From Roseinatronobacter thiooxidans (lineage in GTDB: Bacteria; Pseudomonadota; Alphaproteobacteria; Rhodobacterales; Rhodobacteraceae), in the NCBI RefSeq assembly GCF_001870675.1, contig NZ_MEHT01000001.1, forward strand, positions 1-64,000: a DNA stretch of 64,000 bases. Reading direction: 5' to 3'. The notes below the pieces were generated by a model, which saw only the letters and a program-made list of their open reading frames with translations, was not told the origin of the DNA and searched no databases. The translations under genes were made by a program, and so were the position numbers. Below are positions 55,046-63,330 of this stretch, in pieces. How positions within the stretch are numbered: the first letter of the stretch is position 1; each line of letters begins with the position of its first letter.

Positions 55046-58000
55046 TCAGTGGAAATCCCGACTGGGAAACAGTTGCTTGGCCTGTTCGCGCGGGTGGCGC
55101 ACGGAACGGGGCTGGCGGGTTGGCACGGGGCGGCGGGCTTCGTCGCTGCGCCCCGCTGTCGGGTCGATCACCCCGCGCCCCATCTCGCCCAACAGCGCCG
55201 AGCAATCCTCGACCCGCTCTGCAATCACATGAATCACGGCCCCCTCGCGCTGCACACGGCCTGTCACCCGCAGCAAGCGGCCACTGATGACCGCACGGCG
55301 AAACTGCTCATAGATTTTCGGCCAGACCACCACATTGCTGACGCCGGTTTCATCCTCCAGCGTGATGAAGATAACCCCCGAGGCCGTGCCGGGGCGCTGG
55401 CGCGTGATCACCAGCCCGCAGACAACAACCCGCCCGCGCGCCTGTGGCAGCTGGTCATGCGCGGTCAGTCCCGAAAGACCCGGGCGCAACACTTCCATGG
55501 GATGGGCGCGCAGGGACAGGCGGAGCGACAGGTAATCTTCCACCACCGCCTCGCCCAAGCTGAGCGCGGGCAGGGTGACAGGGGGTTCCACGATGCCCTC
55601 GCCATCCATCCCCCCTTCGAACAGCGGCAGGGGTTTGGGGCCTTTCAGCGCGCGCACGGCCCATAGGGCCGCGCGCCGGGCCAGCCCCATACAGGCCAGC
55701 GCATCGGCTTCGGCCAGCCGCGTCAGCGCTGCAGGCGCCACCCCTGCCCGCCGCCACAGGCTTTCGGCGTCAGGGTAGCCATTGCCGCGCGCGGCCACGA
55801 TCCAGCCCGCGTCCTCCTCGCCCATGCCGCGCACTTGGCGAAGGCCCAGCCGCAGGGCCAGCCCGCCATCGGCGCGCCCCTCCAGCGTGCAATCCCAATG
55901 GGAATGATTGACCGAGACGGGCCGCACCTCGACCCCGTGATCGCGCGCATCGCGCACGATCTGGGCAGGCGCGTAAAACCCCATCGGCTGGCTGTTCAGC
56001 AGCGCGCAGGCGAAAGCCGCCGGATGGTGGCGTTTCAGCCATGCCGAGGCATAGACCAGCAGCGCAAAACTGGCCGCGTGGGATTCGGGGAAGCCATATT
56101 CGCCAAAGCCTTCAATTTGGGCAAAGCAGGCATCTGCAAAGGCAGGGTCATAGCCGCGCGACAGCATGCCTGCGATGAAGCGGTCGCGGAAACTGCCAAT
56201 CGTGCCCATGCGTTTGAAGGTGGCAAGGCTGCGGCGCAGGCGATCCGCCTCTTCGGGCGTGAAGCCCGCCGCAACCACCGCAATCTGCATGGCCTGTTCC
56301 TGAAACAGCGGCACGCCAAGCGTGCGCTGCAACACATCGCGCAATTCAGGGCTGGGCAGATGCACCGCCTCTTTCCCCTGACGGCGGCGGATATAGGGGT
56401 GGACCATGCCGCCTTGAATGGGACCGGGGCGCACAATCGCCACTTCGATCACCAGATCATAGAACACACGCGGGCGCATGCGCGGCAGGAAATTCATCTG
56501 CGCGCGGGATTCGACCTGAAACACGCCAATCGCATCGGCGCGGCACAGCATGTCATAGGTGGCGCCATCCTCGCGCGGCAGGTTTTCAAGGCTGTAGCGC
56601 GGCCCGCCAGTATGCGCGACCAGATCGAAACATTTGCGGATGCAGGTCAGCATGCCAAGCGACAGCACATCGACCTTCAGAATGCCCAGCGCGTTGATGT
56701 CGTCCTTGTCCCATTCGATAACCGTGCGCCCCTGCATCGCGGCATTCTCGATCGGGCACAACTCATCCAGCCGCCCCTTGGTAATAACAAACCCGCCGAC
56801 ATGCTGGGACAGATGGCGCGGAAAGCCGATAATCTCGGCGATCAACTCCATCGTCTGGGCAAGGCGCGGCTCTGCCGCGTCCAGCCCCAATTCGCGCAAC
56901 CGTTCCGGCGCAGGCGGGCCAGAGCGCCAGCCCATTGACGATGACGCCAGCGCCGACACCACATCGGCCGACAGCCCCATCACCTTGCCCACCTCGCGCA
57001 CCGCCGCGCGCGACCGGAAATGGATAACCGTGGCGGTCAGCCCCGCCCGTTCACGCCCGTAACGTTCATAGATATGCTGGATCACCTCCTCGCGGCGCTC
57101 ATGCTCGAAATCCACGTCGATATCTGGCGGCTCTCCGCGGGCTTCGGACATGAAACGCTCGAACACCATGGAAATTGTGTCGGGGGGGACTTCGGTAATG
57201 CCCAGCGCATAGCAGATCACCGAATTGGCCGCAGACCCCCGCCCCTGACACAAAATCCCGCGCCCCCGCGCGAAAGCCACGATGTCATGCACAGTCAGGA
57301 AATAAGATGCAAACCCAAGCGCTGCGATAATGCGCAATTCCTTGGCCACTTTCGCGGCAGTGTCGGGGGGCGCGCCGGTCGGGAACCGCCGCCACACCCC
57401 CTCTTGCACCAGACGTTCCAGCCGCGCCTGTGCCGGTTCGCCATTGGTCACCTCATCAGGGTATTCATAGGACAGTTCATCCAGATTAAAGGCGCAGCGA
57501 TCCGCGATTTCCAGTGTGCGGCGCAGGGCGGCAGGGTATGGGGCAAAGACGCGCGCCATCTCTCGCCCCGATTTCAGGCGGGATTCCGCATTGGCCAGCG
57601 CGCGCGCGCCAAGACTGTCGATATCGCAGCCGATCCGCAGACAGGTCAGCACATCGGCCAGCTTGCGCCGCCGCGCGCTATGCATCCGAACATCGCCCAA
57701 GGCCACCATCGGCATGGCCAGCGCCGCTGCCTGATGCGCACGCAGGGCAAGGCGTTCGGGGTCGCGCCCGTCATAGCGCGGACAGGCCCCAAGAAAGCAG
57801 TTTCCGGGGAAATTCGCAGCAATCTGGCGTATCTGCCCCTCGCCCCCGGGGGTGCGCTGTTCTGGGGGCAGCGCGATCAGGATCATATCGCGCCCGCCCG
57901 CCAGCAGGTCGGCATGGTCCAGATGGCAGTCCCCCTTGGGCGCGCGCCGTTTGCCAAGGCTGAGAAGCCGCGACAGGCGCGCATAACCCGCGCGGCACAC

Positions 58001-58363
58001 AGGCAGCGCCAGCCATTCAACCGCGCTGTCACGCAACACCAGCCGCGCGCCCACGATCAGGCGCGGTAAGGGGCCATCCGGCACAGACAGGGCCGCGCCT
58101 GTGTCGGTCTGGCGGCTGGATGTGTCGGTCTGCCGGTGCGAGCGGATGGACACAGCTTCAGCCTGCGCGCGCCCCAACTCGCGCAGCGCCACATGCGCGC
58201 GCACCACACCGGCCAGCGAATTGCGATCCGTGATCGCAATCGCGCACAGCCCCAGCTCCGCCGCCCTTGCGACCAGCTCCTCGGGGTGCGAAGCCCCGGT
58301 CAGGAAGGTGAAATTCGAGGTCACGCACAGTTCGGCATAACCTTGCGCGCCAATCCTTGACAT
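55046..58363 (-). CDS. dnaE2: Error-prone DNA polymerase DnaE2
   Basis: A 1105-residue C-family polymerase used in damage-induced mutagenesis. It has an N-terminal PHP domain (ELCVTSNFTFLTGASHPEEL), the polymerase core with PPDIDVDFEHERREEVIQH and the palm region, a helix-hairpin-helix part and a C-terminal OB fold (GRVVVCGLVITRQRPGTASG). It ends with a basic tail and lacks the long tau-binding C-terminus of DnaE1. ATG 58363 has AAGGGG 6 nt upstream; the longer frame to 58420 runs through the LexA box. The partner genes imuA and imuB are not adjacent. Confidence 0.95.
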   Translation of the reverse strand: MSRIGAQGYAELCVTSNFTFLTGASHPEELVARAAELGLCAIAITDRNSLAGVVRAHVALRELGRAQAEAVSIRSHRQTDTSSRQTDTGAALSVPDGPLPRLIVGARLVLRDSAVEWLALPVCRAGYARLSRLLSLGKRRAPKGDCHLDHADLLAGGRDMILIALPPEQRTPGGEGQIRQIAANFPGNCFLGACPRYDGRDPERLALRAHQAAALAMPMVALGDVRMHSARRRKLADVLTCLRIGCDIDSLGARALANAESRLKSGREMARVFAPYPAALRRTLEIADRCAFNLDELSYEYPDEVTNGEPAQARLERLVQEGVWRRFPTGAPPDTAAKVAKELRIIAALGFASYFLTVHDIVAFARGRGILCQGRGSAANSVICYALGITEVPPDTISMVFERFMSEARGEPPDIDVDFEHERREEVIQHIYERYGRERAGLTATVIHFRSRAAVREVGKVMGLSADVVSALASSSMGWRSGPPAPERLRELGLDAAEPRLAQTMELIAEIIGFPRHLSQHVGGFVITKGRLDELCPIENAAMQGRTVIEWDKDDINALGILKVDVLSLGMLTCIRKCFDLVAHTGGPRYSLENLPREDGATYDMLCRADAIGVFQVESRAQMNFLPRMRPRVFYDLVIEVAIVRPGPIQGGMVHPYIRRRQGKEAVHLPSPELRDVLQRTLGVPLFQEQAMQIAVVAAGFTPEEADRLRRSLATFKRMGTIGSFRDRFIAGMLSRGYDPAFADACFAQIEGFGEYGFPESHAASFALLVYASAWLKRHHPAAFACALLNSQPMGFYAPAQIVRDARDHGVEVRPVSVNHSHWDCTLEGRADGGLALRLGLRQVRGMGEEDAGWIVAARGNGYPDAESLWRRAGVAPAALTRLAEADALACMGLARRAALWAVRALKGPKPLPLFEGGMDGEGIVEPPVTLPALSLGEAVVEDYLSLRLSLRAHPMEVLRPGLSGLTAHDQLPQARGRVVVCGLVITRQRPGTASGVIFITLEDETGVSNVVVWPKIYEQFRRAVISGRLLRVTGRVQREGAVIHVIAERVEDCSALLGEMGRGVIDPTAGRSDEARRPVPTRQPRSVRHPREQAKQLFPSRDFH

Positions 58364-58388
58364 GATTGCCCCTTCGCACAGATCAAAT

Positions 58389-58403
58389 GTTCTATATTTG
58401 TTC
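58389..58403. promoter_or_regulatory. LexA (SOS) box upstream of dnaE2
   Basis: GTTCTATATTTGTTC is a perfect GTTC-N7-GTTC, the LexA operator of alphaproteobacteria. It lies 26 bp before the dnaE2 start in the 87-bp gap after trmB, so dnaE2 has its own SOS-controlled promoter. Confidence 0.85.
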
Positions 58404-58450
58404 TTTTGCGATTCGGACAAGCCCTGTCTGTCATCCCACCATGGGACAGA

Positions 58451-59176
58451 TCAGCGCGCAGGCGTGGGGGTGCGCTGGAAGGTCAGGTAATGCGGCCTGC
58501 GCCCCTCGCGCAGGGCCTTTTGTTCATAGCGGGTGGAAATCCAGTCATCCCAAGGGGTTTCCCAATCGGTGGGCGCGGGCGTCAGGCACTCGAACCCTGC
58601 GGGCGGCACTTCTTCCATGGTCTGGCGGACATAATCGGGAATATCGGTTGCCACACGGAAAATTGCACCGGGCTGCAAGACACGCGCCAAGGCGTCCAGA
58701 TAGTCGGGCGTCACAAACCGGCGGCGATGGTGGCGCGCCTTTGGCCAAGGGTCCGGGTATAGCAGAAAGGCGCGCTGCAAGCAGCCATCGGGCAGCACAT
58801 CGAACAGATCGCGCACATCCCACGGATAAATGCGCAAATTCTCAACCGCTGCAGTGCGGATCTTGCCCAGCAGCATGGCCACACCGTTGATATACGGCTC
58901 GCACCCGATAATGCCGACATTCGGGTTCAGGCTGCATTGATGGACCAGATGCTCGCCCCCGCCAAAGCCCACTTCCAGCCAAAGCGGGCGGGCATCGGCA
59001 AACAGGGTTTGGGGGTCGATGGTCTGGCGTTCGGGGTTGTCTTCGAGGCTGACGCCGACAGGGCGCAAGGCGTGCAGGTCTTCGTCAAGATAGCGCTTCT
59101 GCGCGGGTCGCAGGGTCTTGCCCTTGATCCGGCCATAGAAATTGCGCTTCTCCGGGGGCGTATCAGGGGCTGTCAT
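58451..59176 (-). CDS. trmB: tRNA (guanine-N7-)-methyltransferase TrmB
   Basis: A 241-residue SAM-dependent enzyme that methylates G46 of tRNA. Motifs are PLWLEVGFGGGEHLVHQ (SAM site), GCEPYINGVAMLL, LLYPDPWPKARHHRRRFV (catalytic Asp region) and a C-terminal TRYEQKALREGR. The N-terminus FYGRIKGKTLRPAQKRYLDE is typical. It is divergent from the FKBP gene; dnaE2 follows after an SOS box. Confidence 0.96.
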   Translation of the reverse strand: MTAPDTPPEKRNFYGRIKGKTLRPAQKRYLDEDLHALRPVGVSLEDNPERQTIDPQTLFADARPLWLEVGFGGGEHLVHQCSLNPNVGIIGCEPYINGVAMLLGKIRTAAVENLRIYPWDVRDLFDVLPDGCLQRAFLLYPDPWPKARHHRRRFVTPDYLDALARVLQPGAIFRVATDIPDYVRQTMEEVPPAGFECLTPAPTDWETPWDDWISTRYEQKALREGRRPHYLTFQRTPTPAR

Positions 59177-59357
59177 TGGGGCACTCCGCGTTTCGGGCGG
59201 GGTATGCAGGCCATGGATGCCCCCGTCAAGATCATCTGCGGCCCTTCGGGTTTACAACCCTGTCCTGACTTGGCATGCTTATAGAACTGCCACAGAGCAA
59301 CCGTGCGAGCTTGCGCGCCTCTGACAATTCACCCCCCCAACCTTGGAAGGATACCCC

Positions 59358-59786
59358 ATGACGCAGGCGACAGCCGGCAACACAGTCAGCATTCATTACA
59401 CAGGCACCCTTGAGGATGGATCGGTCTTCGACAGCTCTGAGGGGCGCGACCCGCTGGAGTTTCAGGTCGGATCAGGCGCGATCATCCCCGGGCTGGACCG
59501 CGCGATCCTGGGCATGAGCGTGGGCGAGCAGAAAACCGTCACCATCCCCAGCGCAGAGGCATATGGCGAATACCAGCCGCAGGCCCGCCAAGATGTACCC
59601 CGCGACCAAATTCCCGACAATATTCCGCTGGACCCCGGCACAATGCTGCAAATGCAGACCCCAGAGGGCGGCGCCATTCCGGTTGTCGTGGCCGAAGTCA
59701 CGGATGAAAGTGTCACACTGGATGCAAACCACCCGCTGGCAGGCAAAGACCTGACCTTCGCGGTGGAAATCGTTTCCGTCAGCTAA
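59358..59786 (+). CDS. FKBP-type peptidyl-prolyl isomerase (SlyD-like)
   Basis: A 142-residue isomerase and chaperone. The FKBP core is VSIHYTGTLEDGSVFDSSEG and IIPGLDRAILGMSVGEQKTV, with an inserted-flap region (about 70-125) as in SlyD, ending LAGKDLTFAVEIVSVS. It lacks the His/Cys-rich tail of E. coli SlyD. ATG 59358 has GGAAGG upstream. The stop codon is followed at once by the left end of an IS remnant, so the original downstream sequence has been lost. Confidence 0.92.
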   Translation: MTQATAGNTVSIHYTGTLEDGSVFDSSEGRDPLEFQVGSGAIIPGLDRAILGMSVGEQKTVTIPSAEAYGEYQPQARQDVPRDQIPDNIPLDPGTMLQMQTPEGGAIPVVVAEVTDESVTLDANHPLAGKDLTFAVEIVSVS

Positions 59787-60211
59787 TACTACAGTTGCGG
59801 ATATTGTCGAATTTTCCGATGTGCGATGGCGGCATCGAGCTGATGCTGGCGTCGCCATCTTGACCAGTCCCAGATGGCATCAAGACTAAGATTGTGGTTC
59901 GCAGCAGACGGCGAATGAGTCTTCGGATTTCTGATGTTGCCATACAGCGCTGAAGGCGTTCGAAGAGGTCGTGATCCCTACTGGCACCTGCGCCTTTCCC
60001 AAACGCTCCCGATTGTCAGCCCATCGCTGAATGCGCCCGCCGAGAGCCGCTGCTCTGAGCGCTTGAACGCAGGCCCGACAAATGCCTACAGGTCATCAAG
60101 CACCCCGCGCAAATTTCCAAAGCTGCCAGCCCGATCCAATACAGACATGCGCATCTCTCCAATCCCATGGCGCAAGTGAACCAGAACTCAACACAATACG
60201 CTACTGTAGTA
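59787..60211 (-). mobile_element. Internally deleted, decayed IS element (IS701-like)
   Basis: The ends TACTACAGTTGCG (59787-59799) and CGCTACTGTAGTA (60199-60211) are inverted repeats matching 12 of 13. On the minus strand an ORF start at 60154 (GGAGAG before ATG) reads MRMSVLDRAGSFGNLRGVLD, then a stop, then FVGPAFKRSEQRLSAGAF, which resembles an IS701-family N-terminus. From about 59990 to 59789 two frames give RDHDLFERLQR, TSEIRRLIRRLL and then IWDWSRWRRQHQLDAAIAH, which resembles that family's C-terminus. The catalytic middle is missing. Family naming is by memory. It is too broken to move by itself. Confidence 0.7.
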
Positions 60212-60214
60212 TGA

Positions 60215-60508
60215 ATGATGCAAATCGGATTTTATAATACTGGAATAATTGGTCTATCCGGCAATATGGCAAGAGGGTCACTGCTTCAAATTAGGGATGG
60301 CAACAACCGGAATGTGCAAGTCTCAGTATCTGGTGGCGAGGTCCTTCATCAGCTCGGCAACAATAACACTGCGGCCTTGGAGGTCGAGAATGCAAATGTG
60401 CTGTATAAACAAATCGGGAACGATCTGGCGGCTTCTGACCCTGTACCTGTTTCCAACTATGGTGGAACAGGTGGCCATATTTCAATGACTCAATATTTGG
60501 ATTGGTAA
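60215..60508 (+). pseudogene. Curlin-like repeat fragment
   Basis: An open frame of 97 codons beginning right beside the IS end, with an in-frame TGA just before ATG 60215. It has no signal peptide. Gln-Ile/Leu-containing units recur at residues 3, 25, 46 and 66 (MQIGFYN, LQIRDGNNRN, HQLGNNNTAALEV, KQIGNDLA), i.e. every 20-22 residues. That matches the Q-x-G-x2-N-x-A pattern and period of curlin (CsgA/CsgB) repeats. Base composition is lower in GC than the neighbours. It is probably the 3' part of a curlin-type gene cut by the IS event; no csg genes are nearby. A short complete gene of unknown role is the alternative. Confidence 0.5.
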
Positions 60509-60595
60509 GAGGCGCCGCGTCACAAACTCTGGTCCAAGTGCCCGGACTTGACCGAGCACTTCCAATTAGGCGGTGTCGCGGTGCTGTGCCCTTAC

Positions 60596-61264
60596 TTATT
60601 GCGCCGCCCTTGCGTCCGCTGCAGTCCCGTAGACTGGCATATTTGCCCCCGCTTTGCTATGCGCGGCCATCAGCGTATCGCGGACATAAGCGATATGGGC
60701 TGTCTCCTCGATGATCTCGGCCAGATATTGCGCGGCCATCAGGGACTTTCCGACACCAATCGTGCCATGATTGGCAAGAACGGCGGCCCTGATATTGGTA
60801 TCTGTGAACACAGGTGAAATCTCTGTCTCTGTCTGGGGGCCACCCATATGTGACAGCGGGATCAGTGGCATCCGGCCAATCTTTTCAATGGTTTGAACGG
60901 TCAGACAGGGTATTTCCAGCCCGGCGCTGGCATAGCCCGTCGCCCATGGGCTGTGGCAATGCACGATGGCATTGATATCGGGCCTGATGCGATACAGATC
61001 GAGATGGAAATCCAGGTCCTTGGATGGCTTGTGATCAGATGGCAGGATCGTGCCATCCAACAGCACAATCTGAAGATTGTGGCGCGTGCATTCGGCAAAC
61101 CCAACACCAGAGGGCTTGATCACGATGGCATCGCCCGCATCCAGCCGCACAGACAGATTGCCCCCTGCATTGGTTTGCAGGCGCAAGTCAAAACAGCGCC
61201 TTGCGGTTGCGATCAACGCATCCATCTTTTCGGTCAGGTCAGGAAATCGGGATAAATCAAGCAT
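60596..61264 (-). CDS. Class II aldolase/adducin family protein
   Basis: A 222-residue protein of the FucA/AraD family, zinc enzymes that act on sugar phosphates or tetronates. Zinc-ligand histidines appear in AIVHCHSPWATGYA (HxH) and LANHGTIGVGKSL; NAGGNLSVRLDAGD and IKPSGVGF form the phosphate/substrate-side motifs. The catalytic Glu usually near HSPWA-xn is not obvious to me, so aldolase against epimerase or decarboxylase cannot be decided. It overlaps the UPF0261 gene by 8 nt and is last in the operon. Confidence 0.9.
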   Translation of the reverse strand: MLDLSRFPDLTEKMDALIATARRCFDLRLQTNAGGNLSVRLDAGDAIVIKPSGVGFAECTRHNLQIVLLDGTILPSDHKPSKDLDFHLDLYRIRPDINAIVHCHSPWATGYASAGLEIPCLTVQTIEKIGRMPLIPLSHMGGPQTETEISPVFTDTNIRAAVLANHGTIGVGKSLMAAQYLAEIIEETAHIAYVRDTLMAAHSKAGANMPVYGTAADARAAQ

Positions 61265-62387
61265 CTGGCATCCTTTGCAATAAGGCTTTTACGGCACCCT
61301 CGCCGGTTTGGGGGTCGTTAATATGGTGGGGGACACGCGCGACGGTGAACGCTTTGGCTTCGCACGCAAGAATATCGGCCGCGATCTCGCGCAAGTGCGG
61401 GTCTTCAATCGCGCCGCCAGAACGGTCTTCGTGGCTGAACCCGCCCATTGGGACCAGCACATGCGTGGGGGCCGATGCTGCATTCAAGGCATCTGCCAAA
61501 GCATGCGCCTGCCCCTCCATCTCGGATTGGGTCAGTTTAACATGGGTAAAATGGCTGGAATGGCGGTAATATGGCCGCGCCAGATAGGCAGAGTCCAGTG
61601 TGTCAACCGCACCAAGTCCCAGAAAGTTCAGCGCCCCCGGCAACACCACGCGCGGCAGGAACCCTGACACGGTGAACCTGTCAGGCATCGGCACACAAGC
61701 CCCGGCAAGGTGCATCCGGCCCAGCTCGTGCACATTCAGGTCTATGACACCTGCCGCGCGGCCTTCGCGCACAAAGCGTGCAAATGCCGCGCCGCCATAG
61801 CCGTTTGAATGGAACACCGTAGCCTCTAGGCTGCGGCGCGCAAGCGCTTGCACAACAGCTGTGCCAGCTGGCCCTGTCGCCCCCAAAGTCGATACAGCAA
61901 TGGACGGGCGCGCGCTGGTGGCAATGCCGCGCCGGTGCCGCAACCCTGCAACCATCGCAGCGGCATTGTCAAAAACCTGCGCCAATGTGGGGTTCATGCC
62001 CTCAATGTCACACAGGGTTGGAATCAGGGTGATTGCGTTTTGCGCAAGCGCCGCGCGCGGATCAAAGGCCAGCGTTGTGATCAGCAGGCGCGGAAGGTCT
62101 GATGGCAAGGCGCATAGCACATCCAGCGCGATTTCGCCGCCTGTGCCGCCACCAATACCCAATGCCGCAAGGCTATCTCCTGCCAATGCGCAGGCTTGGG
62201 CGCGCGCCTCTGCCGCGCGGGTCTGCATCAGCGCAAGTTTCGCCGCGCCCGGCAACACCACCCCACCAGAGCCAAGCGAGATGTCGATCAGCGCAACCTC
62301 CAGCCCTTGCGCGCGCAGCGCATCGCTCAGGGCCGCAAGCTCTGCTTGCTTCGTCTCTGATGTGCCGATCAGCAGAACCCGCGCCAC
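61257..62387 (-). CDS. UPF0261 / Tm-1-like ATP-binding protein
   Basis: A 376-residue protein of the UPF0261 family, related to the ATP-binding domain of tomato Tm-1. Features are VLLIGTSETKQAELAAL at the start, ALGIGGGTGGEIALDVLCAL, VSTLGATGPAGTAVVQAL and VLVPMGGFSHEDRSGG. Biochemical function in bacteria is not established. Operon context (sugar ABC permeases 5 nt upstream, class II aldolase overlapping downstream) points to a step in catabolism of a transported carbohydrate or sugar acid. Confidence 0.88.
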   Translation of the reverse strand: MARVLLIGTSETKQAELAALSDALRAQGLEVALIDISLGSGGVVLPGAAKLALMQTRAAEARAQACALAGDSLAALGIGGGTGGEIALDVLCALPSDLPRLLITTLAFDPRAALAQNAITLIPTLCDIEGMNPTLAQVFDNAAAMVAGLRHRRGIATSARPSIAVSTLGATGPAGTAVVQALARRSLEATVFHSNGYGGAAFARFVREGRAAGVIDLNVHELGRMHLAGACVPMPDRFTVSGFLPRVVLPGALNFLGLGAVDTLDSAYLARPYYRHSSHFTHVKLTQSEMEGQAHALADALNAASAPTHVLVPMGGFSHEDRSGGAIEDPHLREIAADILACEAKAFTVARVPHHINDPQTGEGAVKALLQRMPDA

Positions 62388-62391
62388 ACCC

Positions 62392-63327
62392 CTAACCCTT
62401 GACCGCGCCCGCCGTCATGCCCGTGATAATCTGGCGCGAGGCGAAAAGGGTAAACAGGATGGGCGGCACCGCAAGCAGCATTCCCGTGGCAAAGATGGTG
62501 CCCAAACCGTCAAACTCGCTTGCATTGTTCACGATCAGAATTGGCACTGTCATGGTTGTGCGATCCGCCAGCGCCGAAGCCAGCAGGTATTCGTTCCATG
62601 CAATTCGGAAGGTAAAGATCGCCGCAGCCGCAAGCCCGGGCTTGATCAGGGGCAGCACCACCATAAAGAAGGTCTGGAACGGCCCCGCACCGTCAACCCG
62701 TGCCGCCTCTTCCAGCGAATAGGGCACTTGCACGATGAAGCTTTGCAAAATCCAGATCACAAAGGGCAGGTTCATCGCCACATAGATCAGGATAATCCCC
62801 GAATGCGTGCCCGCAAGGCAGATATCGCCACGCCCGCCGAAAGTGTCGCGGATAAATTCACCCAGCAGGGTGGTCCGCCCGATGCAAAATGTGTTGTTCC
62901 ACAGCCCGAAGACCGGCACCAGCAGCACCGCTGGCGGGATCATGCGCACCGCCAGCGTCGACAATGACATGCTGTCGCGCCCCATGAAGCGAAACCGCAC
63001 CAGCGCATAGGCCGCCATCGTGCCCATGATCAATGTCAGCGCCGTCGAAATCAGCGCGATGATCAGCGAATTGATGAACGCCCCCCCGAAGCGGATACGG
63101 CAAAACCGCAGGTGATCGGGTTTGTACCACAACAGATCGCACAGGGCGGTTTCATAATTGCGGATCGTGGGCATGAACAAAAGCCCACCTGCCCCGCTGG
63201 TGATATTCACATCCAGTTTCAGAGAGTTGATCAGCAATATGCCCACAGGGCCAATCGACATGAAGATCAGCATGGCTATCAGGATATAGAAGCCGAAGTT
63301 CTGGCGCTCATGATTGGGGTGTGACAT
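62392..63327 (-). CDS. ABC transporter permease, carbohydrate type (MalG-like)
   Basis: A 311-residue inner-membrane permease of the CUT1 sugar ABC family with about six membrane segments. The cytoplasmic EAA loop that contacts the ATPase is LEEAARVDGAGPFQTFFMVV. It is the second permease, 3 nt after the first. A Cys-rich periplasmic insertion (CDLLWYKPDHLRFCRI and an inserted CIGRTT...CLAG stretch) is unusual in this subfamily. Confidence 0.92.
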   Translation of the reverse strand: MSHPNHERQNFGFYILIAMLIFMSIGPVGILLINSLKLDVNITSGAGGLLFMPTIRNYETALCDLLWYKPDHLRFCRIRFGGAFINSLIIALISTALTLIMGTMAAYALVRFRFMGRDSMSLSTLAVRMIPPAVLLVPVFGLWNNTFCIGRTTLLGEFIRDTFGGRGDICLAGTHSGIILIYVAMNLPFVIWILQSFIVQVPYSLEEAARVDGAGPFQTFFMVVLPLIKPGLAAAAIFTFRIAWNEYLLASALADRTTMTVPILIVNNASEFDGLGTIFATGMLLAVPPILFTLFASRQIITGMTAGAVKG

Positions 63328-63330
63328 GGC

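Noticed and set aside
58451-59342. SAM riboswitch or metK association near trmB.
   Set aside because: No metK in the window and no SAM-aptamer-like sequence found in the trmB-fkbp gap.
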